Position numbers and translations under genes: made by a program. 64,000 nt of DNA, from positions 62,001-126,000 of the forward strand of contig CAVPMU010000025.1 of the NCBI GenBank assembly GCA_963706535.1, given 5' to 3'. Below, in pieces: positions 1 through 7,158 of this stretch (within the stretch, counting starts at the first letter, position 1; the number at the start of each line of letters is the position of its first letter). Under the pieces are notes generated by a model. That model saw nothing but the letters and a program-made list of their open reading frames with translations, was not told where the DNA came from and did no database searches. This DNA comes from RPQJ01 sp963706535. GTDB taxonomy: Bacteria > Pseudomonadota > Gammaproteobacteria > Steroidobacterales > Steroidobacteraceae.

Positions 1-76
1 AGTGGCCGTATTCGTGCACGGCGACCAGGACGCCGATGGCGACGATGAAGGCGAGAATGTAACTCAGTATCGTCAT
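1..76 (-). CDS. rseP: RseP site-2 zinc protease, N-terminal fragment
   Basis: Only the first 25 codons lie in the window; the gene continues off the left edge. The start is MTILSYILAFIVAIGVLVAV followed by HEYGH, the HExxH zinc motif in the first membrane segment of RseP/site-2 proteases, which cleave anti-sigma factor RseA in the inner membrane. Its ATG overlaps the dxr stop (ATGA), so it is translationally coupled to dxr, the usual order in gammaproteobacteria. Identity rests on the motif plus context. Confidence 0.85.
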   Translation of the reverse strand, partial: MTILSYILAFIVAIGVLVAVHEYGH

Positions 77-1263
77 GCCCCTGCCCTGGCCGCATCGACC
101 AGCATCGAGTCCGCCAACTCACGCGCCCAGCGATCGGCCGCGAGCACTTCCGGCAGGGCCGTGGCCGTCCGGTTGTCGTGCCGCTCGAGCACCGCCTCGA
201 TCAGCTCCGGGATGCCGAGAAAGCCCAGCCGACCACCCAGGAAGGCCGCCACCGCCACCTCGTTGGCGGCATTCAGGACCACCGGGGCAGTCCCGCCCGC
301 CTCGGCGGCGGCGCGCGCCAGCCGCAAGGCGGGGAAGCGCCGCAGGTCCGGCGCCTCGAAATCGAGCCGCGCGGCGGCCACGAGGTCGAGCGATTCTACA
401 CCGGAGCGGATGCGCTCCGGCCAGCCGAGCGCATGGGCGATGGGAGTGCGCATGTCCGGGTTGCCTAGCTGGGCGAGGATCGAGCCGTCCACGTACTCCA
501 CCATCGAATGAACGATGCTCTGCGGGTGTACGACCACTTCCACACGGCCGGGTTCCATCCCGAACAGCAGGCAGGCCTCGATCAGCTCGAGTCCCTTGTT
601 CATCAGCGTCGCCGAATCGACCGAGATCTTGCGTCCCATGACCCAGCGCGGGTGGGCGCAGGCCTGGTCGGGCGTGACCCCGGTCAACTGTTCGCGCGGC
701 GTGCGCAGGAACGGGCCACCCGACGCAGTGAGCAGCACCCGTCGTACGCCCTGCCCCGGGCGCCCGGCCTCGCCTCCGGCCGGCATGCACTGGAAGATGG
801 CGTTGTGTTCGCTGTCGATCGGGATGAGGCTCGCCCCACCCTGCCGCGCCGCCTCGATGAGCAGCGGGCCCGCAACCACCAGCGATTCCTTGTTCGCGAG
901 CAGCAAGCGCTTGCCCGCCCGGGCTGCCGCCAGCGTCGAGGGCAGGCCCGCGGCCCCGACGATCGCAGCCATCACCGCATCGACGTCCGCGGCCGCAGCG
1001 ACCTCGGCGAGCGCATCGTCGCCGCAGGCGACTTTCGTCGTCGCACCGTGGGCAGCGAGGCCCGCGGCCAGCTCCCGCGCGGACTGCGGATCCTGCATCA
1101 CCGCGAGCCGCGGACGGTGGCGCAGGCATTGCTCGAGCAGGCGGGCATGATTGGTGCTCGCCGCGAGTGCCGCGACCTCGAAGCGGTCCGGGTGGCGCGC
1201 GAGTACGTCGAGCGTGCTCAAGCCGATGCTGCCGGTGCTGCCGAAGACTGCCACGCGCATCAT
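73..1263 (-). CDS. dxr: 1-deoxy-D-xylulose 5-phosphate reductoisomerase
   Basis: Converts DXP to MEP with NADPH, the committed step of non-mevalonate isoprenoid synthesis in the cytoplasm. The N-terminus MRVAVFGSTGSIGLSTLDV is the GSTGSIG dinucleotide-binding loop; further on are LLANKESLV, PIDSEHNA and SATLMNKGLELIEA, which are metal/substrate-binding segments of DXR. The length, 396 aa, is close to E. coli (398). The ATGATG start overlaps the cdsA stop, so the true start may be one codon later (1260). Fifth or later gene of the leftward operon. Confidence 0.95.
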   Translation of the reverse strand: MMRVAVFGSTGSIGLSTLDVLARHPDRFEVAALAASTNHARLLEQCLRHRPRLAVMQDPQSARELAAGLAAHGATTKVACGDDALAEVAAAADVDAVMAAIVGAAGLPSTLAAARAGKRLLLANKESLVVAGPLLIEAARQGGASLIPIDSEHNAIFQCMPAGGEAGRPGQGVRRVLLTASGGPFLRTPREQLTGVTPDQACAHPRWVMGRKISVDSATLMNKGLELIEACLLFGMEPGRVEVVVHPQSIVHSMVEYVDGSILAQLGNPDMRTPIAHALGWPERIRSGVESLDLVAAARLDFEAPDLRRFPALRLARAAAEAGGTAPVVLNAANEVAVAAFLGGRLGFLGIPELIEAVLERHDNRTATALPEVLAADRWARELADSMLVDAARAGA

Positions 1264-2072
1264 CCGGCCACCCCGATCAGGTGCAGCCCGAGCAGGAACA
1301 CCGGGCCCGCGGCGGTGAGGCTGTCGAGCCGATCGAGGACGCCGCCGTGGCCCGGCAGCAGGTTGCCGCTGTCCTTCAGTCCCACGCGCCGCTTGAACAG
1401 GCTCTCGAACAGGTCGCCGACCACCGAGACCAGCGCGACGAGCACGCAGACGGCGACCCACGGCAGCAGCGGCAGCTCGAACAGCCGGGCGCCGAGCAAC
1501 GCGGCCGCGACCGCGCCGAGCATGCCGGCCACGAATCCCTCCCAGGTCTTGCCCGGGCTCACGCGCGGCGCGAGCTTGTGCCGCCCGAAGCTGCGGCCAC
1601 CGAAATACGCCCCCACGTCAGCCGCGGCGATCAGCACCAGCAGGTAGAGGAGCAGCAGTGGCCCGTGCGGCTCGACGAGCGCGAGGCGCGCGAGGCCGAT
1701 GGCGGCGGGCACCAGGACCGCAAAACCGACCGCCACGGCGGCCCGTTGCCCGCCCGTGCCGCCGGCGAAGGCGAGCCACAGGAATGCAATGAGCCACCAC
1801 AATGCCGCGACGCACAGGAAGACCTCGAGCGCGGCCGGAGCGGCGGTGAGCCACCAGGCGAGCGCAATCGCCACGCCGACCGCGACCACGTAGGCACCGC
1901 GCCGTGCGGGCGCCACCCAGCCGCAGAAGCCGGCCCATTCCCACGCGCCGGCGAGCATCGCGACCACCACCGCGAACACGGCGGCGCCCGGCGGCAGCCA
2001 GGACAGCACGCCGATGACGATGGCCGCGAGCAGCAACGCCGTGAAGATCCGCTGGCGCAGCCCGCTAGCCAC
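1260..2072 (-). CDS. cdsA: phosphatidate cytidylyltransferase (CDP-diglyceride synthase)
   Basis: Makes CDP-diacylglycerol from phosphatidate and CTP in the inner membrane, the precursor of all phospholipids. The 270 aa protein is strongly hydrophobic with about seven to eight membrane segments. The family signature is intact near the C-terminus: SLFKRRVGLKDSGNLLPGHG followed by GVLDRLDS. It overlaps uppS by 8 nt and dxr by 4 nt, so it is part of one transcript. Confidence 0.93.
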   Translation of the reverse strand: MASGLRQRIFTALLLAAIVIGVLSWLPPGAAVFAVVVAMLAGAWEWAGFCGWVAPARRGAYVVAVGVAIALAWWLTAAPAALEVFLCVAALWWLIAFLWLAFAGGTGGQRAAVAVGFAVLVPAAIGLARLALVEPHGPLLLLYLLVLIAAADVGAYFGGRSFGRHKLAPRVSPGKTWEGFVAGMLGAVAAALLGARLFELPLLPWVAVCVLVALVSVVGDLFESLFKRRVGLKDSGNLLPGHGGVLDRLDSLTAAGPVFLLGLHLIGVAG

Positions 2073-2808
2073 CGGCCACCTGCTCGCCGGTCAACCCGAA
2101 GCGGCGCTGGCGCTGCGCGTAGTGCCGGAGCGCCCGCTCGAGCTCGGCGTCGTCGAAGTCCGGCCACAGGCAATCGCAGAAATAGAGCTCGGTGTAGGCG
2201 AGGTTCCACAGCAGGAAGTTGCTGATGCGCTGCTCGCCGCCGGTGCGGATGAACAGGTCGGGGTCGGGCGCGCCGCCGAGTTCGAGCTGCGCGGCGAACG
2301 CATCCTCGTCCACGGCCGCCGGCTCGACCTCGCCGCGCGCGGCGCGTGCCGCAAGCCGGCGGGCGGCCTGCAGGATGTCCCAGCGCCCGCCGTACGACAG
2401 CGCGACGTACAGGGCCATGCGCTCGTTGCCGGCCGTACGGCTCTGCGCGGCGCGGATCTTCTCCACCAGGTGCGGTTTCAGCGCCGTGAGCTCGCCGATG
2501 AAACGCAGCCGGATGCCGTTGCGGTGCAGCTCGTCGACCTCGCGGTCCATCGCCTCGACGAACAGCTCCATCAGGCGCTCGACCTCCTCGGCCGGACGGC
2601 GCCAGTTCTCGCTCGAGAACGCGAACAGCGTCAGTGCCTCGACGCCACGCCGCGCGCAGCCCTCGACGATCGCCCGCACGGCCTTCACGCCGGCACGGTG
2701 GCCGAGGTGGCGCGGCAGCGCGCGCCGCGCGGCCCAGCGACCGTTGCCGTCCATGATGACGGCAACGTGGCGCGGCGTGCCCGCGGCGCGGGATTGCGGT
2801 GGCGCCAC
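2065..2808 (-). CDS. uppS: undecaprenyl diphosphate synthase (cis-prenyltransferase)
   Basis: Elongates farnesyl diphosphate with eight isopentenyl units to make the C55 carrier for peptidoglycan and O-antigen. The N-terminal HVAVIMDGNGRWA contains the catalytic Asp and structural P-loop. LTLFAFSSENWRRP and ALSYGGRWDI are the other conserved UPPS blocks; DLFIRTGGEQRISNFLLW near the C-terminus binds IPP. 247 aa, normal for the family (E. coli 253). Lies 3 nt after frr and overlaps cdsA. Confidence 0.95.
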   Translation of the reverse strand: MAPPQSRAAGTPRHVAVIMDGNGRWAARRALPRHLGHRAGVKAVRAIVEGCARRGVEALTLFAFSSENWRRPAEEVERLMELFVEAMDREVDELHRNGIRLRFIGELTALKPHLVEKIRAAQSRTAGNERMALYVALSYGGRWDILQAARRLAARAARGEVEPAAVDEDAFAAQLELGGAPDPDLFIRTGGEQRISNFLLWNLAYTELYFCDCLWPDFDDAELERALRHYAQRQRRFGLTGEQVAGG

Positions 2809-2811
2809 GGC

Positions 2812-3369
2812 TCAGACCTGCATCAGGTCCTTTTCCTTCTCGGCCAGCACGTGGTCCACCTCCGCCACGTACTTGTCGGTGAGCTTCTGCACTTCCTCCT
2901 GGGCGCGACGGTCATCGTCCTCGGAGACGAGCTTTTCCTTCAGCATTTCCTTCAGCTCGTGCATCACGTCGCGACGCACGTTGCGGATCGCGACCTTCGC
3001 GCTCTCGCCCTCGTGGCGCACGACCTTCGTGAGGTCGCGCCGGCGCTCCTCGGTGAGCGCGGGCAAGGGCACGCGGATCACGGTGCCCGCCGTCGCCGGG
3101 TTGAGGCCGAGGTCGGACTTCATGATCGCCTTCTCGATGACCGGCACCATCTGCTTTTCCCACGGCACCACGGTCAGCGTGCGCGAATCCTCGACCGCCA
3201 CGTTGGCGACCTGCGACAGCGGCACTTCGCTGCCGTAGTAATCGACGCGCACGTGCTCGAGCAGGCTGGTGTTGGCCCGCCCGGTGCGCAGCTTCTTCAG
3301 CTCGTTCTTCAGGGCCACCACGCACTTCGACATGCGCTCGGCCGCGTCCTTCTTGATGTCCTCGATCAT
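2812..3369 (-). CDS. frr: ribosome recycling factor
   Basis: Splits post-termination ribosomes together with EF-G. 185 aa, exactly the family size. It shows the RRF pattern: MIEDIKKDAAERMSK at the N-terminus, LRTGRANTSLLEHVRVDYYG, PWEKQMVPVIEKAI, and the C-terminal helix ending DHVLAEKEKDLMQV. Located 39 nt after pyrH in the same direction, the standard tsf-pyrH-frr order. Confidence 0.97.
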   Translation of the reverse strand: MIEDIKKDAAERMSKCVVALKNELKKLRTGRANTSLLEHVRVDYYGSEVPLSQVANVAVEDSRTLTVVPWEKQMVPVIEKAIMKSDLGLNPATAGTVIRVPLPALTEERRRDLTKVVRHEGESAKVAIRNVRRDVMHELKEMLKEKLVSEDDDRRAQEEVQKLTDKYVAEVDHVLAEKEKDLMQV

Positions 3370-3408
3370 GATGCGTCGTCTCCAGTCGAGCGGCGGCTTG
3401 CCTCCGCC

Positions 3409-4140
3409 TCAGTTCGTCACCAGGGTACCCACGTCCTCGCCGCGCGCGACGCGCACCAGCGCGCCGGGCTCGTTCATGTCGAACACCCTGAGCGGGAGGT
3501 TGTGGTCGCGGCACAGCACGATCGCGGTGGCGTCCATGACGTTCAGGCGCTGGTCGAGCACCTGGTCGTAGGTCAGCCGGTCGTAACGCTTCGCAGCCGG
3601 GTTGGTCACCGGGTCGGAGTCGTAGATGCCGTCGACCTTGGTGGCCTTGAGCAGCAGGTCGGCACCGATCTCGATGGCGCGCAGGCTCGCGGCCGAGTCG
3701 GTGGTGAAGAACGGGCTGCCGGTGCCGGCGGCGAAGATGGTCACGCGGCCCTTCTCGAGGTGGCGGATCGCGCGGCGGCGGATGTAGTCCTCGCACACCT
3801 CGTTGATGCGGATCGCGGACATGACGCGCGCGAACACGCCGACCGACTCGAGCGCGTCCTGCAGCGCCAGCGAGTTCATGACCGTGGCGAGCATGCCCAT
3901 CTGGTCGGCGGTGACACGGTCCATTCCGGCCCGGGCCAGGCCCGCGCCACGGAACAGGTTGCCGCCGCCGATCACGATTGCGACCTCGGCGCCCTGCTCG
4001 CGCACCGCGGCGATCTCGCCGGCCAGGCGCCTCAGGAACGCCGGGTCGATGCCGTAGTCGCCCTCGCCCATCAGGGCCTCGCCCGAGAGCTTGACCAGGA
4101 TGCGGCGGTGCGCGGGTTTTCCGTCTTGGGGTTCGGCCAT
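3409..4140 (-). CDS. pyrH: UMP kinase
   Basis: Phosphorylates UMP to UDP with ATP; a hexameric amino-acid-kinase-fold enzyme of pyrimidine synthesis. RILVKLSGEALMG is the phosphate-binding start, IVIGGGNLFRG the glycine-rich loop, and ATGSPFFTTDSAA is represented by AAGTGSPFFTTDSAASLRA. DGIYDSDP and the C-terminal PLRVFDMNEPGAL are typical. 243 aa. The ATG at 4140 was chosen because GGAGGTG lies 9 nt upstream; the open frame upstream belongs to a shadow of tsf. Confidence 0.96.
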   Translation of the reverse strand: MAEPQDGKPAHRRILVKLSGEALMGEGDYGIDPAFLRRLAGEIAAVREQGAEVAIVIGGGNLFRGAGLARAGMDRVTADQMGMLATVMNSLALQDALESVGVFARVMSAIRINEVCEDYIRRRAIRHLEKGRVTIFAAGTGSPFFTTDSAASLRAIEIGADLLLKATKVDGIYDSDPVTNPAAKRYDRLTYDQVLDQRLNVMDATAIVLCRDHNLPLRVFDMNEPGALVRVARGEDVGTLVTN

Positions 4141-4174
4141 CAGGTCTGTCACCTCCGACGGGGCGCCATTATAA

Positions 4175-4198
4175 GGAACCCCGCTCGCGCGGGGTTCC
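4175..4198 (-). terminator. tsf-pyrH intergenic hairpin
   Basis: A perfect 10-bp stem (GGAACCCCGC / GCGGGGTTCC) with a 4-nt loop lies between tsf and pyrH. On the coding strand it is followed by TTATAATGG rather than a T-run. It could be an attenuating or processing hairpin that lowers pyrH expression relative to rpsB-tsf, or a weak terminator followed by a secondary -10 (TATAAT) for pyrH. Function is inferred. Confidence 0.5.
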
Positions 4199-4226
4199 GG
4201 TTGCGTACAGGTCCGACCGGGCGGGC

Positions 4227-5114
4227 TCAGGCGCCCCGCACCTGGGCCATCACCTCTGCGGCAAAGTTCTCCTGCTTCTTCTCGATGCCCGCCCCGACCT
4301 CGAAGCGGACGAAGCGCAGCACCCGGGCATTGGCCTGCTTCAGCAGCTTCTCGACCGTGGTGTCGGGATCGCGCACGAAGGGCTGCCCGAGCAGCGTGAT
4401 CTCGGCCAGCGACTTGCGCAGCCGCCCCTCGACCATCTTGGCGATGATCTCGCGCGGCTTCTTGCCCTGCGCCTCGGCCTCGGCCTTGGCCATCTCGATC
4501 TCGCGTTCCTTGGCCAGGAAGTCGCCGGGAACCTCGTCGGCCGAGAGGTACTGCGGGTTGATCGCCGCCACGTGCATCGCCAGGTCGTGGCCGAGCGTGG
4601 CGTCGCCGCCCTCGATCGCGACCAGCGCACCGATGCGCGTGCCGTGCAGGTAGGTGGCGAGGTTCGCGGGCGAACTCACCAGCTCGAAACGGCGCACGCC
4701 GATGTTCTCGCCGATGCGGGCCACCAGCGCGCGGCGGGTCTCCTCGACCGACTGGCCCGAGGGCAGCTGCGCCGCGAGCAGCGCGTCCATGTCGGCGGCC
4801 TGCGTCTCCAGCGCCGCCCTGGCCACGGCCGCGGCGAACGACTGGAAATCCTTCTCGCGCGCGACGAAGTCCGTCTCCGAATTGACTTCGACCACGGCGG
4901 CGCGCTTGCCGTCGGCCGAGCGCTCCAGGGCGATGACGCCCTCGGCGGCGATGCGGCCGGCCTTCTTGTCGGCCTTGGTGAGGCCCGACTTGCGCATGAT
5001 CTCGGCGGCGGCCTCGAGGTCGCCATTCGCCTCGACGAGTGCCTTCTTGCACTCCATCATGCCGGCCCCGGTACGCTCGCGGAGTGCCTTCACGGCTTCG
5101 GCGGTGACGGCCAT
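4227..5114 (-). CDS. tsf: elongation factor Ts
   Basis: Guanine nucleotide exchange factor for EF-Tu. The N-terminus MAVTAEAVKALRERTGAGMM leads into ECKKALVEANGDLEAA, the UBA-like EF-Tu-contact region. SETDFVAREKDF is the conserved TDFV motif that opens the EF-Tu nucleotide site. 295 aa against 283 in E. coli. Starts 2 nt after rpsB ends, as usual. The ATG at 5114 matches the family start; the longer open frame upstream is a shadow of rpsB. Confidence 0.97.
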   Translation of the reverse strand: MAVTAEAVKALRERTGAGMMECKKALVEANGDLEAAAEIMRKSGLTKADKKAGRIAAEGVIALERSADGKRAAVVEVNSETDFVAREKDFQSFAAAVARAALETQAADMDALLAAQLPSGQSVEETRRALVARIGENIGVRRFELVSSPANLATYLHGTRIGALVAIEGGDATLGHDLAMHVAAINPQYLSADEVPGDFLAKEREIEMAKAEAEAQGKKPREIIAKMVEGRLRKSLAEITLLGQPFVRDPDTTVEKLLKQANARVLRFVRFEVGAGIEKKQENFAAEVMAQVRGA

Positions 5115-5116
5115 GC

Positions 5117-6133
5117 TCACTCCCCCACGGGCGCGGCGGGCGCCTCGGCAGGGGCCTCGACCGGCGCCTCGGCCACCGGGACCGCCTTGGCGGGAGGAGC
5201 CTTCTTGCGGGCCGCCTCGCGGCGCGCCATGAAGGCCTCCGGGCTCTCCTCGGGATCCGCCTCGGCGAGCTCGGCGGCCGCTTCCTGCACCGCCTCGGCG
5301 GTGGGCTCGGTCTCGCTGGCGGCCTTCTTGCGGGCCGGGGTCTTCTTCTTCACCGGCGCGACGCGGCGCTTCGGCGCGCCGGTCTTCGCACGCGGCTTGC
5401 CTTCCTCGTCGAGCTCGACGAACTCGTCCTCGCCGACCGCGACCTCCGGGATCGTCGAGCGGCCTTCGATCACCGCATCCGCGATGCCGCCCGCGTAGAG
5501 CTCGATGGCGCGCATGGCGTCGTCGTTGCCCGGGATCACGTAGCTGATGCCGTCCGGCGAGCAGTTGGTATCGACGATCGCGATCACCGGGATGCCGAGC
5601 TTCTGCGCCTCGTGGATCGCGATGTTCTCGTGGCCCACGTCCACCACGAACATGGCGTCCGGCAGGCCTTCCATTTCCTTGATGCCGCCGAGGCTGCGCT
5701 CGAGCTTCTCGCGCTCGCGGCGCACCATCTGCGCCTCGCGCTTGCTGCGCTGGTCGAGCATGCCGCTCGCCGCGAGCTCGTCGATCTCCATCAGCCGCTT
5801 GATGGACTGGCGGATGGTCTTGAAGTTGGTGAGCATGCCGCCGAGCCAGCGGTGGCTCACGTAGGGCATGCCGCAGCGGGCCGCCTCGCGGGCGATCGCC
5901 TCGCGCGCGGAGCGCTTGGTGCCGACGAAGAGGATCCGGCCGCCGTCGGCGACCAGGTTCTTCACGAAGCCCGCCGCCTCGAGGTAGAGGGGCAGCGACT
6001 TCTCGAGGTTGATGATGTGGATCCGGTTGCGCTCGCCGAAGATGAAGGGGGCCATCTTCGGGTTCCAGAAGCGGGTCTGGTGTCCGAAGTGGACGCCCGC
6101 TTCCAGCATCTGCCGCATGGACATGCTGGTCAT
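5117..6133 (-). CDS. rpsB: 30S ribosomal protein S2 with long C-terminal extension
   Basis: Small-subunit protein S2. The N-terminus MTSMSMRQMLEAGVHFGHQT, WNPKMAPFIFGERNRIHIIN, KNLVADGGRILFVGTKRSA and IVDTNCSPDGISYVIPGND are canonical. AAGGAG sits 7 nt before the ATG at 6133. At 338 aa it is about 100 residues longer than E. coli S2 (241): after the S2 fold a low-complexity tail rich in Ala, Glu, Pro and Lys runs to the end, first a basic stretch (KRRVAPVKKKTPARKK) and then an acidic/Ala-Pro stretch. The tail is in frame and directly abuts tsf. Confidence 0.97.
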   Translation of the reverse strand: MTSMSMRQMLEAGVHFGHQTRFWNPKMAPFIFGERNRIHIINLEKSLPLYLEAAGFVKNLVADGGRILFVGTKRSAREAIAREAARCGMPYVSHRWLGGMLTNFKTIRQSIKRLMEIDELAASGMLDQRSKREAQMVRREREKLERSLGGIKEMEGLPDAMFVVDVGHENIAIHEAQKLGIPVIAIVDTNCSPDGISYVIPGNDDAMRAIELYAGGIADAVIEGRSTIPEVAVGEDEFVELDEEGKPRAKTGAPKRRVAPVKKKTPARKKAASETEPTAEAVQEAAAELAEADPEESPEAFMARREAARKKAPPAKAVPVAEAPVEAPAEAPAAPVGE

Positions 6134-6263
6134 CGAAAGACTCCTTGCAGGGTTTGGCCTCCACGCGCCCCATGTGGCAACCTGCGCGGCCCCGCGGCCT
6201 TTGCAGGCACCCAGCCACATGTGCCGGTGCGTGTGCGGATTTGGTTGTGAAAAAAGGCCGCGC

Positions 6264-6291
6264 TTTATACCATAAGTTTCCGTTTCTTCAA
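6264..6291 (-). promoter_or_regulatory. likely sigma-70 promoter of rpsB-tsf operon
   Basis: Read leftward, TTGAAG and TATAAA are separated by 16 bp, about 130 bp upstream of the rpsB ATG. This is the most AT-rich stretch of the rpsB-map divergent region. The leader of about 120 nt leaves room for the S2 autoregulatory structure known in other bacteria, but I did not fold it. Confidence 0.55.
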
Positions 6292-6336
6292 ACACTTGCG
6301 CCCCGCCCGCCGCCGGAGGGGCAGGATCAGCCCACG

Positions 6337-7158
6337 ATGCAGTACCCCGAACCGGCCACGACCTCCTGGCAGTCCGACGGCGCCGGCCGCGTGCCGGTCA
6401 AGTCCGCCGAGGAGCAGGCCGCGATGCGCGTCGCCGGCAGGCTCGCCGCCGAAGTGCTCGACATGATCGGCGCCCACGTCGTGCCCGGCGTGGCCACCGA
6501 CGAGCTCGACCGGATCTGCCACGAGTACATCGTGGGACCCCAGCAGGCCGTGCCCGCGCCGCTCGGCTACCGGGGATTCCCGAAGTCGATCTGCACCTCC
6601 ATCAACCACGTCGTCTGCCACGGCATCCCGGGCGATCGGCGCCTGAAACAGGGCGACATCGTCAACATCGACGTCACCGTCATCAAGGACGGCTTCCACG
6701 GCGACTCGAGCCGCATGTACTACGTCGGCAAGGTGCCGCCGCACGTGCAGCGGCTCGTCGACACGACCTACCGCGCGATGTGGATCGGCATCCGCAGCGT
6801 GCGACCCGGTGCGCGGCTCGGCGACATCGGCGCGGCCATCCAGCGCTACGTCGAGTCGAACCACTACTCCGTCGTGCGCGAATACTGCGGGCACGGCATC
6901 GGCCGCGGCTTCCACGAGGACCCGCAGGTACTTCACTACGGAACGCCCGGGACCGGGCTGGTGCTCGAGGCCGGGATGACCTTCACGATCGAGCCGATGG
7001 TCAACGCGGGCCGGCGCGAGGTGCGCCTGCTGCCCGACGGCTGGACCGTAATCACGCGCGACCACTCGCTCTCGGCGCAGTGGGAGCACACCGTCCTCGT
7101 CACGACGACGGGCGTCGAAGTACTGACCCTGGGCGCCGACGAGCGCCCGCCCACGTGA
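6337..7158 (+). CDS. map: type I methionine aminopeptidase
   Basis: Removes N-terminal methionine from nascent proteins; dinuclear metalloenzyme. The pita-bread fold residues are visible: CHGIPGD (His), VNIDVTVIKDGFHGDSS (two Asp ligands), EYCGHGIGRGFHEDP (His ligand), TFTIEPMV (Glu) and SAQWEHTVLVT (Glu). 273 aa. GGAGGGG lies rather far upstream of the ATG; no better start fits the alignment. Divergent from rpsB, the standard gammaproteobacterial arrangement, and coupled to glnD by a 4-nt overlap. Confidence 0.95.
   Translation: MQYPEPATTSWQSDGAGRVPVKSAEEQAAMRVAGRLAAEVLDMIGAHVVPGVATDELDRICHEYIVGPQQAVPAPLGYRGFPKSICTSINHVVCHGIPGDRRLKQGDIVNIDVTVIKDGFHGDSSRMYYVGKVPPHVQRLVDTTYRAMWIGIRSVRPGARLGDIGAAIQRYVESNHYSVVREYCGHGIGRGFHEDPQVLHYGTPGTGLVLEAGMTFTIEPMVNAGRREVRLLPDGWTVITRDHSLSAQWEHTVLVTTTGVEVLTLGADERPPT

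Noticed and set aside
2014..4653. 879-aa open frame on the plus strand across cdsA, uppS, frr, pyrH and tsf
   Set aside because: Antisense shadow of well-identified genes in very GC-rich DNA; the translation is His/Arg/Leu-rich with no domain.
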